Source: Ailurus styani
Taxonomy: Eukaryota > Chordata > Mammalia > Carnivora > Ailuridae
Length of the DNA stretch: 64,000 nucleotides
Reading direction: 5' to 3'
Assembly (NCBI GenBank): GCA_002007465.1
Contig: LNAC01000032.1
Span: forward strand, 2,294,286-2,358,285
Shown here in pieces: positions 1 through 11,857 of the stretch; position 1 is the first letter of the stretch; each line of letters starts with the position of its first letter. The position numbers were made by a program, and so were the translations under genes. The notes under the pieces were generated by a model. That model worked only from the letters and a program-made list of their open reading frames with translations, made no database searches and was not told the origin of the DNA.

Positions 1-37
1 TCTGTCAAATAAATAAATAAAATCTTAAAAAAAAAAA
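1..37 (+). mobile_element. CAN-SINE 3' tail (cut by window edge)
   Basis: The window opens inside the standard SINE end: TCTGTC, then AAATAAATAAATAAAATCTT and a poly-A run. The body lies outside the window, so subfamily and TSD cannot be judged. Confidence 0.9.
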
Positions 38-299
38 GAGCGGAGACTGTGTCTTTCATTTCTATCTTCCAAAGACCCCATCCAGCACCTTAAAGATTCT
101 CTCAACAACATTCACTCAATGAGTGAATGAGTGAATAAGTGTCATTCCTCTCTATAAAAAGAGAATTAGAGCGGAGACTGTGTCTTTCATTTCTATCTTC
201 CAAAGACCCCATCCAGCACCTTAAAGATTCTCTCAACAACATTCACTCAATGAGTGAATGAGTGAATAAGTGTCATTCCTCTCTATAAAAAGAGAATTA
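38..299. repeat. 131-bp direct tandem duplication
   Basis: Two copies of a 131-bp unit, 38-168 and 169-299, are identical as far as I can read. Each begins GAGCGGAGACTG and ends CTATAAAAAGAGAATTA, and each carries the short palindrome TTCACTCAATGAGTGAA. Identity means either a very recent duplication or an assembly error next to a SINE poly-A tail. Confidence 0.95.
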
Positions 300-782
300 G
301 ATGTAACCTCTACAGAGATAAAGGGAGTATATATGATAAAAGAATAGCATCACTGAGCCAGCTGTGAAGGACAAGTAAAAAGGAGAAATAAAGAAAGTGC
401 CCAAAGGCATGGAGGGAAGACTGGAAGAGAAGAAAGAGGTGGTGAGTTGGAATTTAAACATAAACAACATAGAAAAATAAGGAAGATACGGTTGAGGCTG
501 TGATAGGAGGAAGGTAAAAATATTTCTGAAAGCTAAAGCTAAATGACAGAGTGCAGTGAGAAGACAGGAGGAGGAAAGAACCTTTTGAGAAGTGAAGGTA
601 GGGAGGGCAGGTTTCAGAAGACTTATTCTTATCAGAGGTTCCTATGGAGGGAAAGTGAAGGATAAAGAAATCAGAGAAAGTAAGGGATGGAAAGCATAAA
701 GAAAAAGAAGACAACGAACACCCAAGAAGCTATGTAAAGAGCAGAAATACCACTTGGAAGAATAGAATAATAACAATTAACA
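300..782. other. No gene seen; purine-rich single-copy DNA
   Basis: The plus strand is rich in A and G. The only open frame (454-714, minus) is a Ser/Phe-rich frame of the kind such composition creates. No recognised repeat. Confidence 0.5.
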
Positions 783-955
783 TTTCTTGAACATTTCCTC
801 AGCCACTGTGCTAATTTCATTTACTTTTTATGGCAGTAGGCACTGTTTTACAGATGAGGAACAATGACCCAGAAAAATAAAGTATCATGTTTAAATTCAC
901 AGTTAGTAAGAGGTGGAAATGGGACTCTAATCCAGATCTTTCACCTCTGAAACTC
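783..955 (-). mobile_element. MIR SINE remnant
   Basis: The order of blocks is that of an antisense MIR: TTTTACAGATGAGGAA, then AAATTCACAGTTAGTAAG, then GTGGAAATGGGACTCTAATC. MIR is an ancient mammalian tRNA-derived SINE. Heavy divergence makes the edges approximate. Confidence 0.75.
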
Positions 956-1967
956 AGAAACCTGAGACAAAAAGAAGGGAGACAAATAAACCAATGGGGG
1001 AAGGACAAGAAGGAAACACTTCTGGAGGAAGCCCAAGTATACCAAACACGTTCATCAAATACACGTAACACACAACTCCAAGTGGGATTGTTCAAAACAA
1101 ATAGCAAGAGAGTGTTGGAATTAGGCCTTCTGAGCTCTGGGGGAGAAACTTAAGGAAAAAAATGAAACAAAACCCCAAAAGGAATGTTTTCTTTTATGCC
1201 TTAGAGTCTGAGAATTTTTTGTAGGAAGAGACACAAACTTGTTGAGACTTACAGAACACAGACTCCTGAGTCTCTATACGGGGCCCTGGTTTCATAAGAA
1301 AGTGGACAGCTCTCTACATGATAAAGTGGAGGAAGAATTTAAGTTTGGGGCAGGGGAATAAATGCATGGAAGAGGAAGAAGACATGAGTGGGCAAGAATG
1401 TGGCTCTGTGGAGAGAGGTCCAGAGCAAAAAGAACTCTCCCCACCCTCCAGCCAAGAGTACCTGAGAAAGAAATGAAATGGGAGAGCTGAGAGCTTGGGT
1501 TTTTGAAGCAACTCTGTGGGGTTAAGTTTGGATTTGGGTTAGGGATCTTCACACAATCTTCAGCAAAGGCAATGAAAAATAAACCATTCTGAATATGGCT
1601 GGATTTCTTATACAAAATGTTGAGGAGTGTCAGGTCACGATATGGTTTTATATGGAGTCGAGAAAGCCTGTTTGACAAGAGGAGAGCTAAATCTGAATTG
1701 CATTTATAATACTTTTAAAACAAACCATAAGGCATCATATATCAAAAGCCTGGAAAACTAGAAGAGCTACCTATGTGCCAGCAAACTGTACTACTTGGAA
1801 TTCATCTAAAGGAAATACTAGAGGAAATACATCAAGATTTTGCCATTATTTCATTGAAGAAAGAATGTGAGGAAAATGAGCTGCCCAGCAACAAGTGACT
1901 GATAAAATAAACGATCATGCATACATACAACTGAATACTACCAACCCACAGAAAATTCCACTGTAGA
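956..1967. other. No gene or recognised repeat
   Basis: A 128-codon open frame on the minus strand (1292-1678) has no recognisable domain and no coding signature. Nothing else stands out. Confidence 0.45.
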
Positions 1968-2245
1968 GTCATTCATTTGGCAGGTATTTATTGAGTGACT
2001 TCGGTGTAGCTGGTGGTGTTGTAAGCACTGGTGACTCAGTGGAGAACAAGTCAATGTCTCTGGCCTCCTGAAAGCTACATTCTAGTGGAGGAGAGAGAAA
2101 GACAACGTGCAAGTAAACAAATAAATAAGCAATATACTTCAGTTGGCGATAAGTGCCAAGCAGCATAAAAAAGGTAGATAGAAATCGACTCAAGTGTGGA
2201 AGTTTATGAGGGTGTTCAAGGAAAGCCTCGTTGAGCTTCGAATTG
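1968..2245 (-). mobile_element. L2 LINE 3' end, antisense
   Basis: TTCATTTGGCAGGTATTTATTGAG followed by GCACTGGTGACTCAGTGGAGAACAAG and CTACATTCTAGTGG is the antisense of the L2 3' UTR (usual end: a BODY-AATAAATATTTGTTGAATGAATG pattern). The degraded AAGGAAAGCCTCGTTGAG block marks its 5' side. Confidence 0.75.
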
Positions 2246-2259
2246 GCTACACAACGGGG

Positions 2260-5200
2260 TGATGTGTCCTCTGGCCAGAAGTGTTCCTCTCTTGGGAACC
2301 AGGATCTCTATACCTGAACAATCAGAGCTGAGAGGACAGGAAGCACAAAATCCCCAGGGTGTAATGGCAAGTGATGGTAAGCAGCATCACTCCTACTTCC
2401 TCCCATTTATTCCTAGATTCATGTATTTGACCTACTGAGACACTCTTCATTTAAGTTTGTTGATTTAGGGTGAACACGGTATCCTCAAAGATGGTTTCCA
2501 GCCTCAAAAACACCTCCGAGCAGACACGTCTGTGACTCGAACTTGTTCCATCATTCTACTAGGCTAGCACCTTCTACCTAGGGGAGTATGTGATATGACT
2601 GTAAAAGTGGGTTCCTTGGTCTAATGTGATGCTACTTGGGATCCTGTAGAGGAGGATCACATTGTAAGCTTCTAGAATATGGTAGTGACTGAAGTCCTGT
2701 AGGCAAAACCGTACTCCAAACACATCTCTTCCAATCATGATGCCCTTTTTAGGGTACGAGAGGCAAGGGCCGACTTGTCAAAGTGGCTGGTGCTATAGCT
2801 AGGATTCAGAGTTGGTCTCTGTTGCAGACAGCTTGGATATTTGGTGACACGGGCCATACTGTCTTTGGTTGGTGAGATTGTGTAGGAATCCCTAACCCTT
2901 CCCCAGGTCCACAGCAAAACACTTCATAAGTTTCAGTTCATTTCAGTTCATTTCAATAGACATTTCATTTCTAACATCTCTCTAAGGCTGCTCTCTTGAC
3001 TGGGGAAACTTTTCTCCTCCAGCCTTCTCTCAGAGCCTTATTCTTGCTTGCTCACTCCTCCTTTCCATTCCTAGCCTCCATCCCTGCCTCCATGACTGTT
3101 CTGTTCATGCATTCATTGCACCGGCATCAGTTGATGACAGACAGTGGCTGGTATCAATTGGTTGACTCATTCCGCCTACTTAGTTGTTAGTTCCTCTTCC
3201 ATGGTGGGTGTTTTCTGGTGGGCATTCATACGTGCGATCCGAAGGTCTTCTCACTGCGTGTTCATTCCCATGTCAATCCATATGCCTCTACTCCTTGTCT
3301 CCTATCTTCCAATCTTTCTTCTTCTGGGATCTTGACCAGATACCTAAGCTATTTGCTGCCGCATGCAACTCTGTGTATATTCTAACCTCAGGCCACTCTC
3401 CACACAAAGTGGGTGACCAGGTGCACCACCATGTTTGCCACTGGGAGAGTTTTCTGCCATCCTTAAATGACTGGTAATGCAGCTGTCATCCCTTTTCAGT
3501 TTGCACATACAAGGCTGACATATCCATGATCCAAAGAGGGCTTTTTCCTCCTCTGTTGGTCATAAAGTATCCCAGAGGACCATAAATGTGAGCTGCAGGT
3601 AAAGGACCATGGTGGAGGGAGGGAGGAGAGCAATAGTGGATGACACGGGGCCTCAGCTAGCCTTGTGCAGATTGCTTGCGTTCTCCAGCCTTACTCATGT
3701 TTGATCCTGAATGTGCCACTTGCATTAGATGATGGTTTTCACTAGGCCTATGTAACCTATCACTTGCTGATCTGAAAGGACGCAGCTCAAGATGAACTTT
3801 TCTGGTGGCCTGATTGCTTGGTGTCCTATGATCAAACACTCCATCTCTACCAGGCACAAACTGAGAGCTGTTTTTTGAAAGGTGTATAATTCTTTGCTGC
3901 AGATGACATGCTCCTACTCTAGAAATCCGGGGGCCTGTGTTGTGATTCTTCCACTAGGGCCTGTCATAAACTCCACAGTGTCCCTTCCTACCATGACCTC
4001 TCTAAAACCTCCTGGATTGGAAGACCGAAGTGGCAGGGTCACTAACACCCCAGCCTGGACCTGCCACAGAACTCATCGTGATTTCTACTCAGAGTTAGGA
4101 GCCTTTCGTACCACCTGACATGTGCATCAGAGCTGTGTTTGCAGGTGTGTAATATGCTACCTTCAGAACCCAGAAAGATCTGTGAAGTGTTCTGTAATGG
4201 GAGGTGCAAGATGCAATCATTTGTTCTTTTTTTTTGGAGAGGATTAGGGGATTTCCAGCCACGCTCAGACCACTGGGTCCTCCAACACTTCACTAAGGTA
4301 GACACCTCTGAATCTTTGTAGGGTTTATTCTCACCTTGGGGGGCATATGTCTCACCAAAAGTCCAGCCCCTTCTTGCTTATTGATCTGATCATCATGATG
4401 TCATCATCCTGGTAGAACAGTGTAACATTTGGCAGAAAGTCCAGCCATTCAATACTCCTCAAACTATATTGTGATAGAGCACAGGGGAGTTAATATAGTC
4501 CTTGGTCAAGACTGTAAATGTAATCTGTTGTCCCTTCTAGATGGGTGTGAATGTTTTTGTCTTCTTTCCTTATGGAGATGGAAAAGAACATACGTGCCAG
4601 ATCAGTGGTCACACATGGTGTACTTGAGGTCTTATTAATCTGCTGGAGCAAAGATGCCACATCTCTCACACCATCTGTAATTTTGACTTATACACAGTTG
4701 AGTTTACAACAGGCCCCTGTCATCCTCTAGCATCCATCTGTTTTTTTAAGGGTCAGACTGATGAATTAAATAAAGATATCATGGGGCTTGCCACCTCAAC
4801 ATCCTTTGGACCATAAAGGTGGCTGGGATGTGATTTTGTTTTCAATTTCTTGTTTTGGTTGGGAGTGGAGAGTGGGTTATGAGGTTCAGAGCTTCTACTT
4901 GGCCTTCCCACACTGATTAGTCTTATTCCACAAATGAGGGAACCAATATGGGGATTGTGCCAAATACCAAGTATATCTTTCCCATAGTACATTTGGGGAC
5001 AGACATATGACCACTGGGTGGGTCCAAGGACCCAGTGGACCCATGACCAGCCAGAGCTGGGTCAGAGTTATATTTATTACTTGGCTTCCATACGCCATCA
5101 TGATGATGCTCCAGATATCTGGGTTAACTTTGACCTTGCGATTGGGTACTCCCCTTTCCCTAGTATGTGGTCACCAAAGTAAATAGCCATATGTCTCTTT

Positions 5201-6780
5201 GTGGGAGAACCAGGTAACCATTACCATGTATACTTGTCATAGTACTGTGGAATCCTTAATCCTGGGAATTAGTCAGATTTCTCAGGGCTAGAAAAGGAAG
5301 CAAGAGACTGTGACCATTTATTAAGGTGACTGCCCTCAGCTGCCTTATCATCCACCCTCGATTTCTTTTGATTGAACAGCTTAAGTAGCACCCTTCTTGG
5401 CTGCCCACCTATTCTGTCCCTAGGGATACTATGTTCTATTAGCCAACTATATAACTTTCTGCGGGGCAGACCCTCTGGCCTTGCCCCTCAATACTTGGCC
5501 TTTGATGGTTAAGCACTGCCACTTAGCCTCATTCCAGTTTGGTAAGCACCTTCTACCATGAACCTCACCTGGATGGGAGAGCCACCACTGAATATTTTAG
5601 TGGTGATGGTGCCCTCTCACCAACACGTTGGTTATTGCTTTGGTAAGCGGTAAATCCTCCGGACTCTCCCATGGAATATAGTCATTTTACGTAGTAGATA
5701 TGCTGTAACATGCCCACCTCTCTGATCCTTTTAATCTCCCCTTCCACCATCTGCCACAGCAGTTGTGTTGTTTCTGTCTCAGTGTGGACCCTTTCTTTTT
5801 CCATCATTCTAGGAGCCCACCTCATAGCACATTTGCACCATCACTCAGGGTCCTTGCCAGAGTGTTGAATCCTGTACCCTGGGGAAATGCTCTCAAATCA
5901 GTACTTATCCAACTTTCGATTTCATGACCCCACCCCATCCAGCATGCTCAGAAACCAGTCTCCTGCTTACTTTCCCAGCTTCTAATGGGAGCTGTTAGAA
6001 ACGTTCTACAGCTCCTTTGCGGTACAGTCCCTTTCCACCTCTATCAGACTCAGAATGTCCCTAGCCAGGTTATGTTGTAACTTCACCCTTATGGTCCTGA
6101 TGACCAGGAAGTGGGGACAGATCCCAAGGAAGGAACAGAGCTCTTACAGGAGAAAGGCTTCTGCAGTACCTTTAACAAGGAAGCAGTTCTCACCTTGAAG
6201 AGTGAAGAGTAGTCTCCTTCTGCTATTTCAGTGTTCAGAGGAAACTGAGATCCAAGATTCTTGGAGATCATCAACCCAAACATCCGCATTGCAGGTGTCA
6301 GGGACCCATTCTTTCCTAGCCTATCTGCCTCAGCTGAGAATTAAACATTCTTTAGCGCTCTGTGAATTTTATGATTAAGTCCTGCTCTTGGTCTTTAGTT
6401 TTCTGTAGCGTTTGGTTGTTGAAGACTGGAGTACTTTATAAGCTACCAAAGAAGCCCTCTGGCTATCACTCTTTAACTGGCAAATAATCCTTCTCAACCT
6501 TCTATTATCTTTTTCCAAACACAGCTGAGCTAGCCATAGCCACCCAATTTCACCTGCCTTCTGTTATTTCTCCCATATTTACTATTAACACCTGATAATC
6601 TCACTAGCTGGTGCCTTTTCTTTCACCAATGTTCACCATCAGTGAAAGCTTTAACAATGCTCTGCTTCCTTAGGCCATGGGTTATCATCTATGCTCCACC
6701 CACAGTCACTGATGAGGTAGGGGAGTGATCCAGCTCCAAATTTCTTAGTGTCTGCTTTCTCAGACCACCTTCAATAACAA
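2260..6780 (-). mobile_element. Decayed ERV-L class endogenous retrovirus, internal region
   Basis: The minus strand carries similarity, interrupted by many stops and frame changes, to the pol region of mammalian ERV-L elements. A reverse-transcriptase-like part lies near 4.3-4.75 kb, RNase H and integrase-like parts run down to about 2.5 kb, and protease/gag-side sequence occupies roughly 5-6.3 kb. ERV-L proviruses usually lack env, and I see none. No frame longer than about 90 codons survives, so nothing is expressed as protein. The 3' (low-coordinate) side meets L2 with no second LTR seen. The gag end (6.3-6.8 kb) is too diverged to assign firmly. Family assignment is from recall of ERV-L sequence; boundaries are approximate. 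Confidence 0.6.
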
Positions 6781-6832
6781 CCTGTTATATATAATATACA
6801 ATAAGAAGAAGAAGCCACAAACAATAATAACC

Positions 6833-7355
6833 TGTTATAGGTTGGGTTCCCTGAAAGAAAACTCTGAGACAGAGATTAGCATGGGTGTGGGGGGGGGTGG
6901 GGGGGTTTGCTAAGAGAGTACTCTCGGGATCATGTCTCCGGAAGAGAAGTAATGGCTTGGGCAGGACTGGAGGGAGAATTGGGGCTACTGTGTGGTCCCA
7001 AGTGAAGGCTTCAACCTACCCCTCAGGAAATTCTGAAACTGAAATAGCCCTTCAAAACCGTCTGCAGTGAAAGACCTGGCTGTGTTATGCAATGGATTAT
7101 GCACTGGACTTCTAGACTGAATTGTCTACAGTCAAGGTAAGGGAGCCTGGCCTTTATCTCCTTGAATCTTCCAGGTGCTGGAAGCCAGCAGCTTATGAAA
7201 GAGGTGTGCCCTTGGGAAAGGTGAATACCTTTATCCTACACTTCTAAGTAGAGCTGAGGGCTGAGTGCAGTTGGCCAGTAGCCAACAGCAGAGTAGATAG
7301 GTCTTCCAGTCCTGAAGGGGAGTCTAGGTAGTACATCACAGTAGTGTCTGTTACA
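6833..7355 (-). mobile_element. LTR-like element, probable 5' LTR of the ERV-L copy
   Basis: The block starts TGTTATAGG and ends CTGTTACA, giving TG...CA ends 523 bp apart. Its start (GGTTGGGTTCCCTGAAAG...CTCTGAGACAGAGATTAGCATG) is the reverse complement of the end of the element at 13281-13668, so the two are one repeat family in opposite orientation. Its position fits a 5' LTR for a minus-strand provirus. It also holds a G-run interrupted by one T near 6890-6906. Confidence 0.45.
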
Positions 7356-7547
7356 GTGGCTTTGGATAAACCAGAAAGATGTTCAAAATAGATTAATGAA
7401 CAAAAAGACAAATCAGGTTATGAAAGGATATGCCTAGATGATCCCTTCTGCAAGGACATACTCAAGGTGTTGACAATGGTCCCATCTTAATGATGATGGA
7501 ATTCCGATCTGTTTTTCCTCTTATTTATTTATATTTTCTAACATTCC

Positions 7548-7795
7548 TTTAACTGTTTATTTTAATATAATTATTATATTAATAACATAATTATTAATAA
7601 TTAATAACATAATATTAATAATTAATAATATAATAAATGATATATTTAATATAGTTAATGTTAAATAATATTAAATAATATTAAAATAATATTATTAAAT
7701 AATTGATAATATTAAATGATATTAAATAATAATTTAATATAATTAATATATTATATTATATTAAAATATAATATTTTAACTATTTTAATAAAATA
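7548..7795. repeat. A/T-only low-complexity block
   Basis: About 250 bases are almost entirely A and T, built from irregular AATTAATAAT, TTAATATAA and TAAATAATATT words. Only about ten G or C bases interrupt it. The bases are not in a fixed period, so this is a decayed AT-rich repeat rather than a clean microsatellite. Confidence 0.85.
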
Positions 7796-9987
7796 AGAAG
7801 TTACTTGTAACTTTAAAATTTTCTGAGGCTAAAGTTGGACACTATATAAGAATTTAAAAATAAAGTATTTTAAATTTCCCTTATTATTTTAAGCTATTTA
7901 TTTAAAGAGATTAAGTTGTGGCTTTTGTTGATTTAAGCAGGTAAAAGTGTAAAAATGAACCAAGGAAAATATATTGGATTTTATAATTTGTAAAAATATT
8001 CATACTGTCTAGTTCTCAAATTAAAAGTTATGCTGCTATCATGTTGTGGCTTTCATCTGCGGCCACTGAAAAACTCTTAAGAGAAATTACTATAAGTCCT
8101 ATTTAGCTGATGGACAAAATAATATATGGAGAAGTAGGTCCAGCCAAAGCTACACAGATCACTGACAGAAAAGACACCCTCGACTTCTGATTTGGAATTT
8201 GATTTTCTAATTATTCAACTACCCTTTCTCCAAGTAAAGTTTAGGTCAAGGGCATTGAATACCCAACTCACTTGTTCTAAAATGGTCCTCTTAATTACCA
8301 GTGCTCATTAACTTTATATGTCATTATTAGAGCAAGGAGGTGGGGAGGGAAGTGGGAGATGTAAAGGAAACAGGAAGTAATAAATTAATTTCTAACCAAG
8401 GTCAGCCATTCCCCAGAGCACAAAGCAATGCATGCTAGATTGCTCCAGGGGCTTATATTGGCAGAGAAGTTATTTTGACAAAGTTCTTAGGAAGTGGACA
8501 GAAAATTCTGTCAAAGAGACAAAATATTCACCAGCTAAAAACTATGGTGAAAAGAAGAGATTTGAGTTTAAATGTTTCTCTGCAAGTCCTTACTTCTGTG
8601 TGTCTACTCTTTACAGAATAATTGTAATTGAAGCAACCGATAGGGACATAGAATGAGATGGTCTTAGATAAGAGGAATCCAAAAGAGAGACAGAGACAAA
8701 CAGAAAGAGGGAGAGGTAACCAAGCATCCTTTCAGTTTCGCAGCAGTTCAGACAAGCATTTTGATGTTTGTGGTCTTCTTCAAGCAGCTTTCAATCTTGT
8801 GGAGAGTCGCATATTACTAAAGTCATCAGTAAATCAATAATTCATGATTCCTCAATTGAAAAGTAAATAAACCAAACCTGTTTGACACAAGCTAATAATA
8901 GTTTGGATATGGGATAAATAGGTACTCAAGACATAAGATTTTTCTACATAGTCAGATGCAAAAACTTCACAGATTTTTTGCACAAGGACAGAAAACACTT
9001 TCAAAGACTAAAGTTTGTAAGAAATCGACATAAAACACTTTAAGTGATCAAACTTAACATCAAACTGACAATAAAAGCCTCCTGATGTGATTCAAAGGAA
9101 GACCCTCTCACCTGGATAGTATTCTTACCAAAAGGTTTCACCTGGATCCAGTAGCAAGCAAAGTCCAAAATGTAGGTCTGGACTCTCATAATGTCTTTGT
9201 CATGAAGAAAAAAATCAATGTCTTTGTCACAGGGTTGGATTGCGGGACTCTTTCTAGATTAAATGTGACTGCAGAGACATAGCCACTAAATATAATGAAT
9301 GATATTTGAGAGGATCCTAGAGTTATTTAAAGAATTATAAAGAGTATTTTTAATTTGGAAAACTTGAATAAGGACTACATACTAGATAATGTTTTTATAA
9401 CAATACTTTATTACTTGTCTGTGGTAAGGTGTGTTGGTTATTGAGGAGAATGACTTTGTTCTTAGGGGACATGTGCTGATGTATTTAGGGGGGAAATGTC
9501 ATGATATTCACGACTTTAAATGGTTAAGAAATAAAGTAATGTCTATATATAAAAGAGAAATGTTTATATATGTATGTTTATATATCCATACATAGAATGT
9601 ACATATGTAGAAATGTTTACATGTGCGTTTGTATATATATACAGGGAGAGAGAGAGAGAATATGACAATTGTGAACCACTGGCCAATCTAGGTCATATAA
9701 GTTCTTTCAAGTTTTCTATAGGCTTGACTTATTTTTTTCTAAAGAGAAACAAAGAATGAATTCAAAATGGAGCCTATTATTGACCCGTAAAAACTGATCT
9801 ACTAACCAAAGTAATTGTGGGTGATTTTTTACACACTGAATCGTTTGCATCATGTTCCCTCTGCTTTATGTCCTTGAGTCACAGGCAGAGGGCAAAGGTG
9901 CAGCTCTCAACCCTCAGGTTGGAGCCTTTTTGAAAGAATTCATGTTCAAAGTGAGAAGTCTCAATTTTTCATTTCCACTCTTTGGTC
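7796..9987. other. Single-copy AT-rich DNA; no gene seen
   Basis: No recognised interspersed repeat. A TA/TG-rich patch at 9541-9640 runs into a short (GA)n. The phrase AATGTCTTTGTCA occurs twice near 9190-9230. Open frames here are short and featureless. Confidence 0.45.
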
Positions 9988-10003
9988 AAGGAGATATATT
10001 TTA

Positions 10004-10234
10004 TTTTATTTTATTGTAAAGATTTTTATTTATTTATTTGAGAGAAGATCCAGAGCGTGAGCGAGAGTGAGAGAGAGAGAGAAGAAACACAAGCAGGGGG
10101 AGGGGCAGAGGGAGGGAGAGAGAAGCAGACTCCCCACTGAGCAGGGAGCCTGACACCAGGCTCTAACCCAGGACCCTGAGATCATGACCTAAGCTGAGGC
10201 AGACGCTTAACTGACTGAGCCACCAAGGCACCCC
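10004..10234 (-). mobile_element. CAN-SINE
   Basis: Antisense copy running from T-rich tail (GATTTTTATTTATTTATTTG) through GATCATGACCT to the inverted head GAGCCACCAAGGCACCCC. TSDs AAGGAGATATATTTTA (9988-10003) and AAGGAGATACATTTTA (10236-10251) differ at one base. Confidence 0.95.
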
Positions 10235-10251
10235 AAAGGAGATACATTTTA

Positions 10252-10728
10252 AAACAACTTTTTAACCTATATGAAATGCTATCAGATATACTCATAATTT
10301 CTTTTTATTTTAAAGAAATTAACAAAGTTTGAGCTTCAGTTGCTTCCTCTAGGGACTAGGCAAGGAGGCTTATCTTCAAAAGCAACCTACAATCTGGCTA
10401 TAGAAATTTTAATTTTCAAACTTGGAATAAATATCCAAGAGCAGAGTTGTATTTAAATACATTTTTCTAATTCATAATGTTACCCCAAAAATTGAATCGG
10501 TTGAACATATGAACTTGACATTTTTATCTGTCAAAACAGTTGACTATAGGCAATTTTGTATAGTTCAACTATCCATTTTCCATTTACTCTACAGGTCCAA
10601 TTATAATATGAAGTGTTTTTATTTGTTCAAAAAATTATTCAAGTCATTGAAAATCTTCTCAATTTATAGTGAACTCTTTAATTACTTTATTTTGAACAAC
10701 AAAATATTTTGATGGAAAGACATATTCA
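10252..10728. other. No gene seen
   Basis: AT-rich single-copy sequence between two SINEs. The 67-codon open frame at 10509-10712 is Phe/Leu/Asn-rich, as expected by chance in AT-rich DNA. Confidence 0.45.
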
Positions 10729-10897
10729 GGGCGCCTGGGTGGCTCAGTGGGTTAAAGCCTCTGCTTTCGGCTCAGGTCATGATCTCAGCGTCCTGGGATC
10801 GAGGCCCGCATCGGGCTCTCTGCTCAGCAGGGAGCCTGCTTCCTCCTCTCCCTGTCTCTCTGCCTGCCTCTCTGCCTACTTGTAATCTCTCTCTTAC
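10729..10897 (+). mobile_element. CAN-SINE, tail eroded
   Basis: Complete head GGGCGCCTGGGTGGCTCAG and body to CTACTTGTAATCTCTCTC, then the usual TGTCAAATAAATAAA tail is missing. No convincing TSD was found, so the 3' end has probably been deleted or rearranged. Confidence 0.9.
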
Positions 10898-11040
10898 TAA
10901 AAAGTGGCAGAATCAAATTTTTTTTGTAATCAAAAAAATGTTATCTAAAGTTTTTGTGTATCTGTTTCTGTTATCTATTACCCTGCTGAAAAAAAATAAA
11001 AGTTAACAAAGATTTAGTAATTACTTCAAAGGAGTTGATC

Positions 11041-11765
11041 CTACAACTGTAAATTTTTATTTTCTTTTCATTCCATTTCATTTTTGCTTATTTAATTGTG
11101 GTGAAATATACATAAGCACTCACATTCTCTTTGTTGTGCAACCTTCGCCATATCCGTCTCCAAAATAATTTTCATCTTGTAAAACTGAAACTCTGTAACT
11201 GTTTAAATCATAATTCCTCATTCTCCCCTTCCTGTGCCCCTGATAACCAGCAGTTTTTGTGTCTCTGTGAATATGACTATCCTAAGTATCTTATAAGTGG
11301 ATCATACAGTATTTGTCATTTTATGACTGGTTTATTTCACTTAGCATAATGACCTCAAGTTTCATCTTATAGCACACCTTTCTTTTTAGGGCATAATAAT
11401 ATTCCTCATATGTATATTCTGCATTTTGTTTATCGATTCGCCTATCAGTGGATATTTGGGATGATTCTACCTTTTGGCTATTGTGAATAATGCTGCTAGG
11501 AACATGGAGGTACAAATATCTCTTTGTGACCCTGCTTTCAATTCTTTTGTTTATATACAAAAGAAGTGGGATTGCTGGATCACATGGTAATTTTATTTTT
11601 AATTTTTTGAGGAACCACCATGGTGTTTTCACATTTTACCATTTTATATTCCCACCAACAGTGCACAATGGTTCCAATTTCTTCACCTCTTCACCGACAT
11701 TTGTTATTTTATGGGTTCTTTTTTTTTTTTTGTAGTAACCATCCTAATGGGTGTGAGGTGGTCGA
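11041..11765 (-). mobile_element. Old L1 (L1M type) 3' region, antisense
   Basis: Hallmark phrases of antisense mammalian L1 occur in order: GTGGTGAAATATACATAA, GTGCAACC, TTATTTCACTTAGCATAATG, GGCTATTGTGAATAATGCTGC, GTGGGATTGCTGGATCACATGG, CCACCAACAGTGCACAATGG, GGGTGTGAGGTGG. The 103-codon frame on the minus strand (11321-11632) is a decayed piece of this element, not a host gene. Confidence 0.85.
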
Positions 11766-11792
11766 TTTTATTTTGAATAAGATTTTTTTTGC

Positions 11793-11857
11793 ATTTTTTT
11801 AAAACTTAAATTCAATTAATTAACAACGTATTACTAGTTTCAGAGGTAGAGTTCAAG
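11793..11857 (-). mobile_element. Very short carnivore L1 3' end, antisense
   Basis: AAATTCAATTAATTAACAAC and TTTCAGAGGTAGAGTTCA are the reverse complement of the last ~60 bases of the L1 seen at 28660-28730 (CTACCTCTGAAACTAAT, GTTAATTAAT). It is an extreme 5' truncation placed beside the older L1. Confidence 0.65.

Noticed and set aside
11321..11632. 103-codon minus-strand frame resembling L1
   Set aside because: It belongs to the decayed antisense L1 and is too short to be functional.
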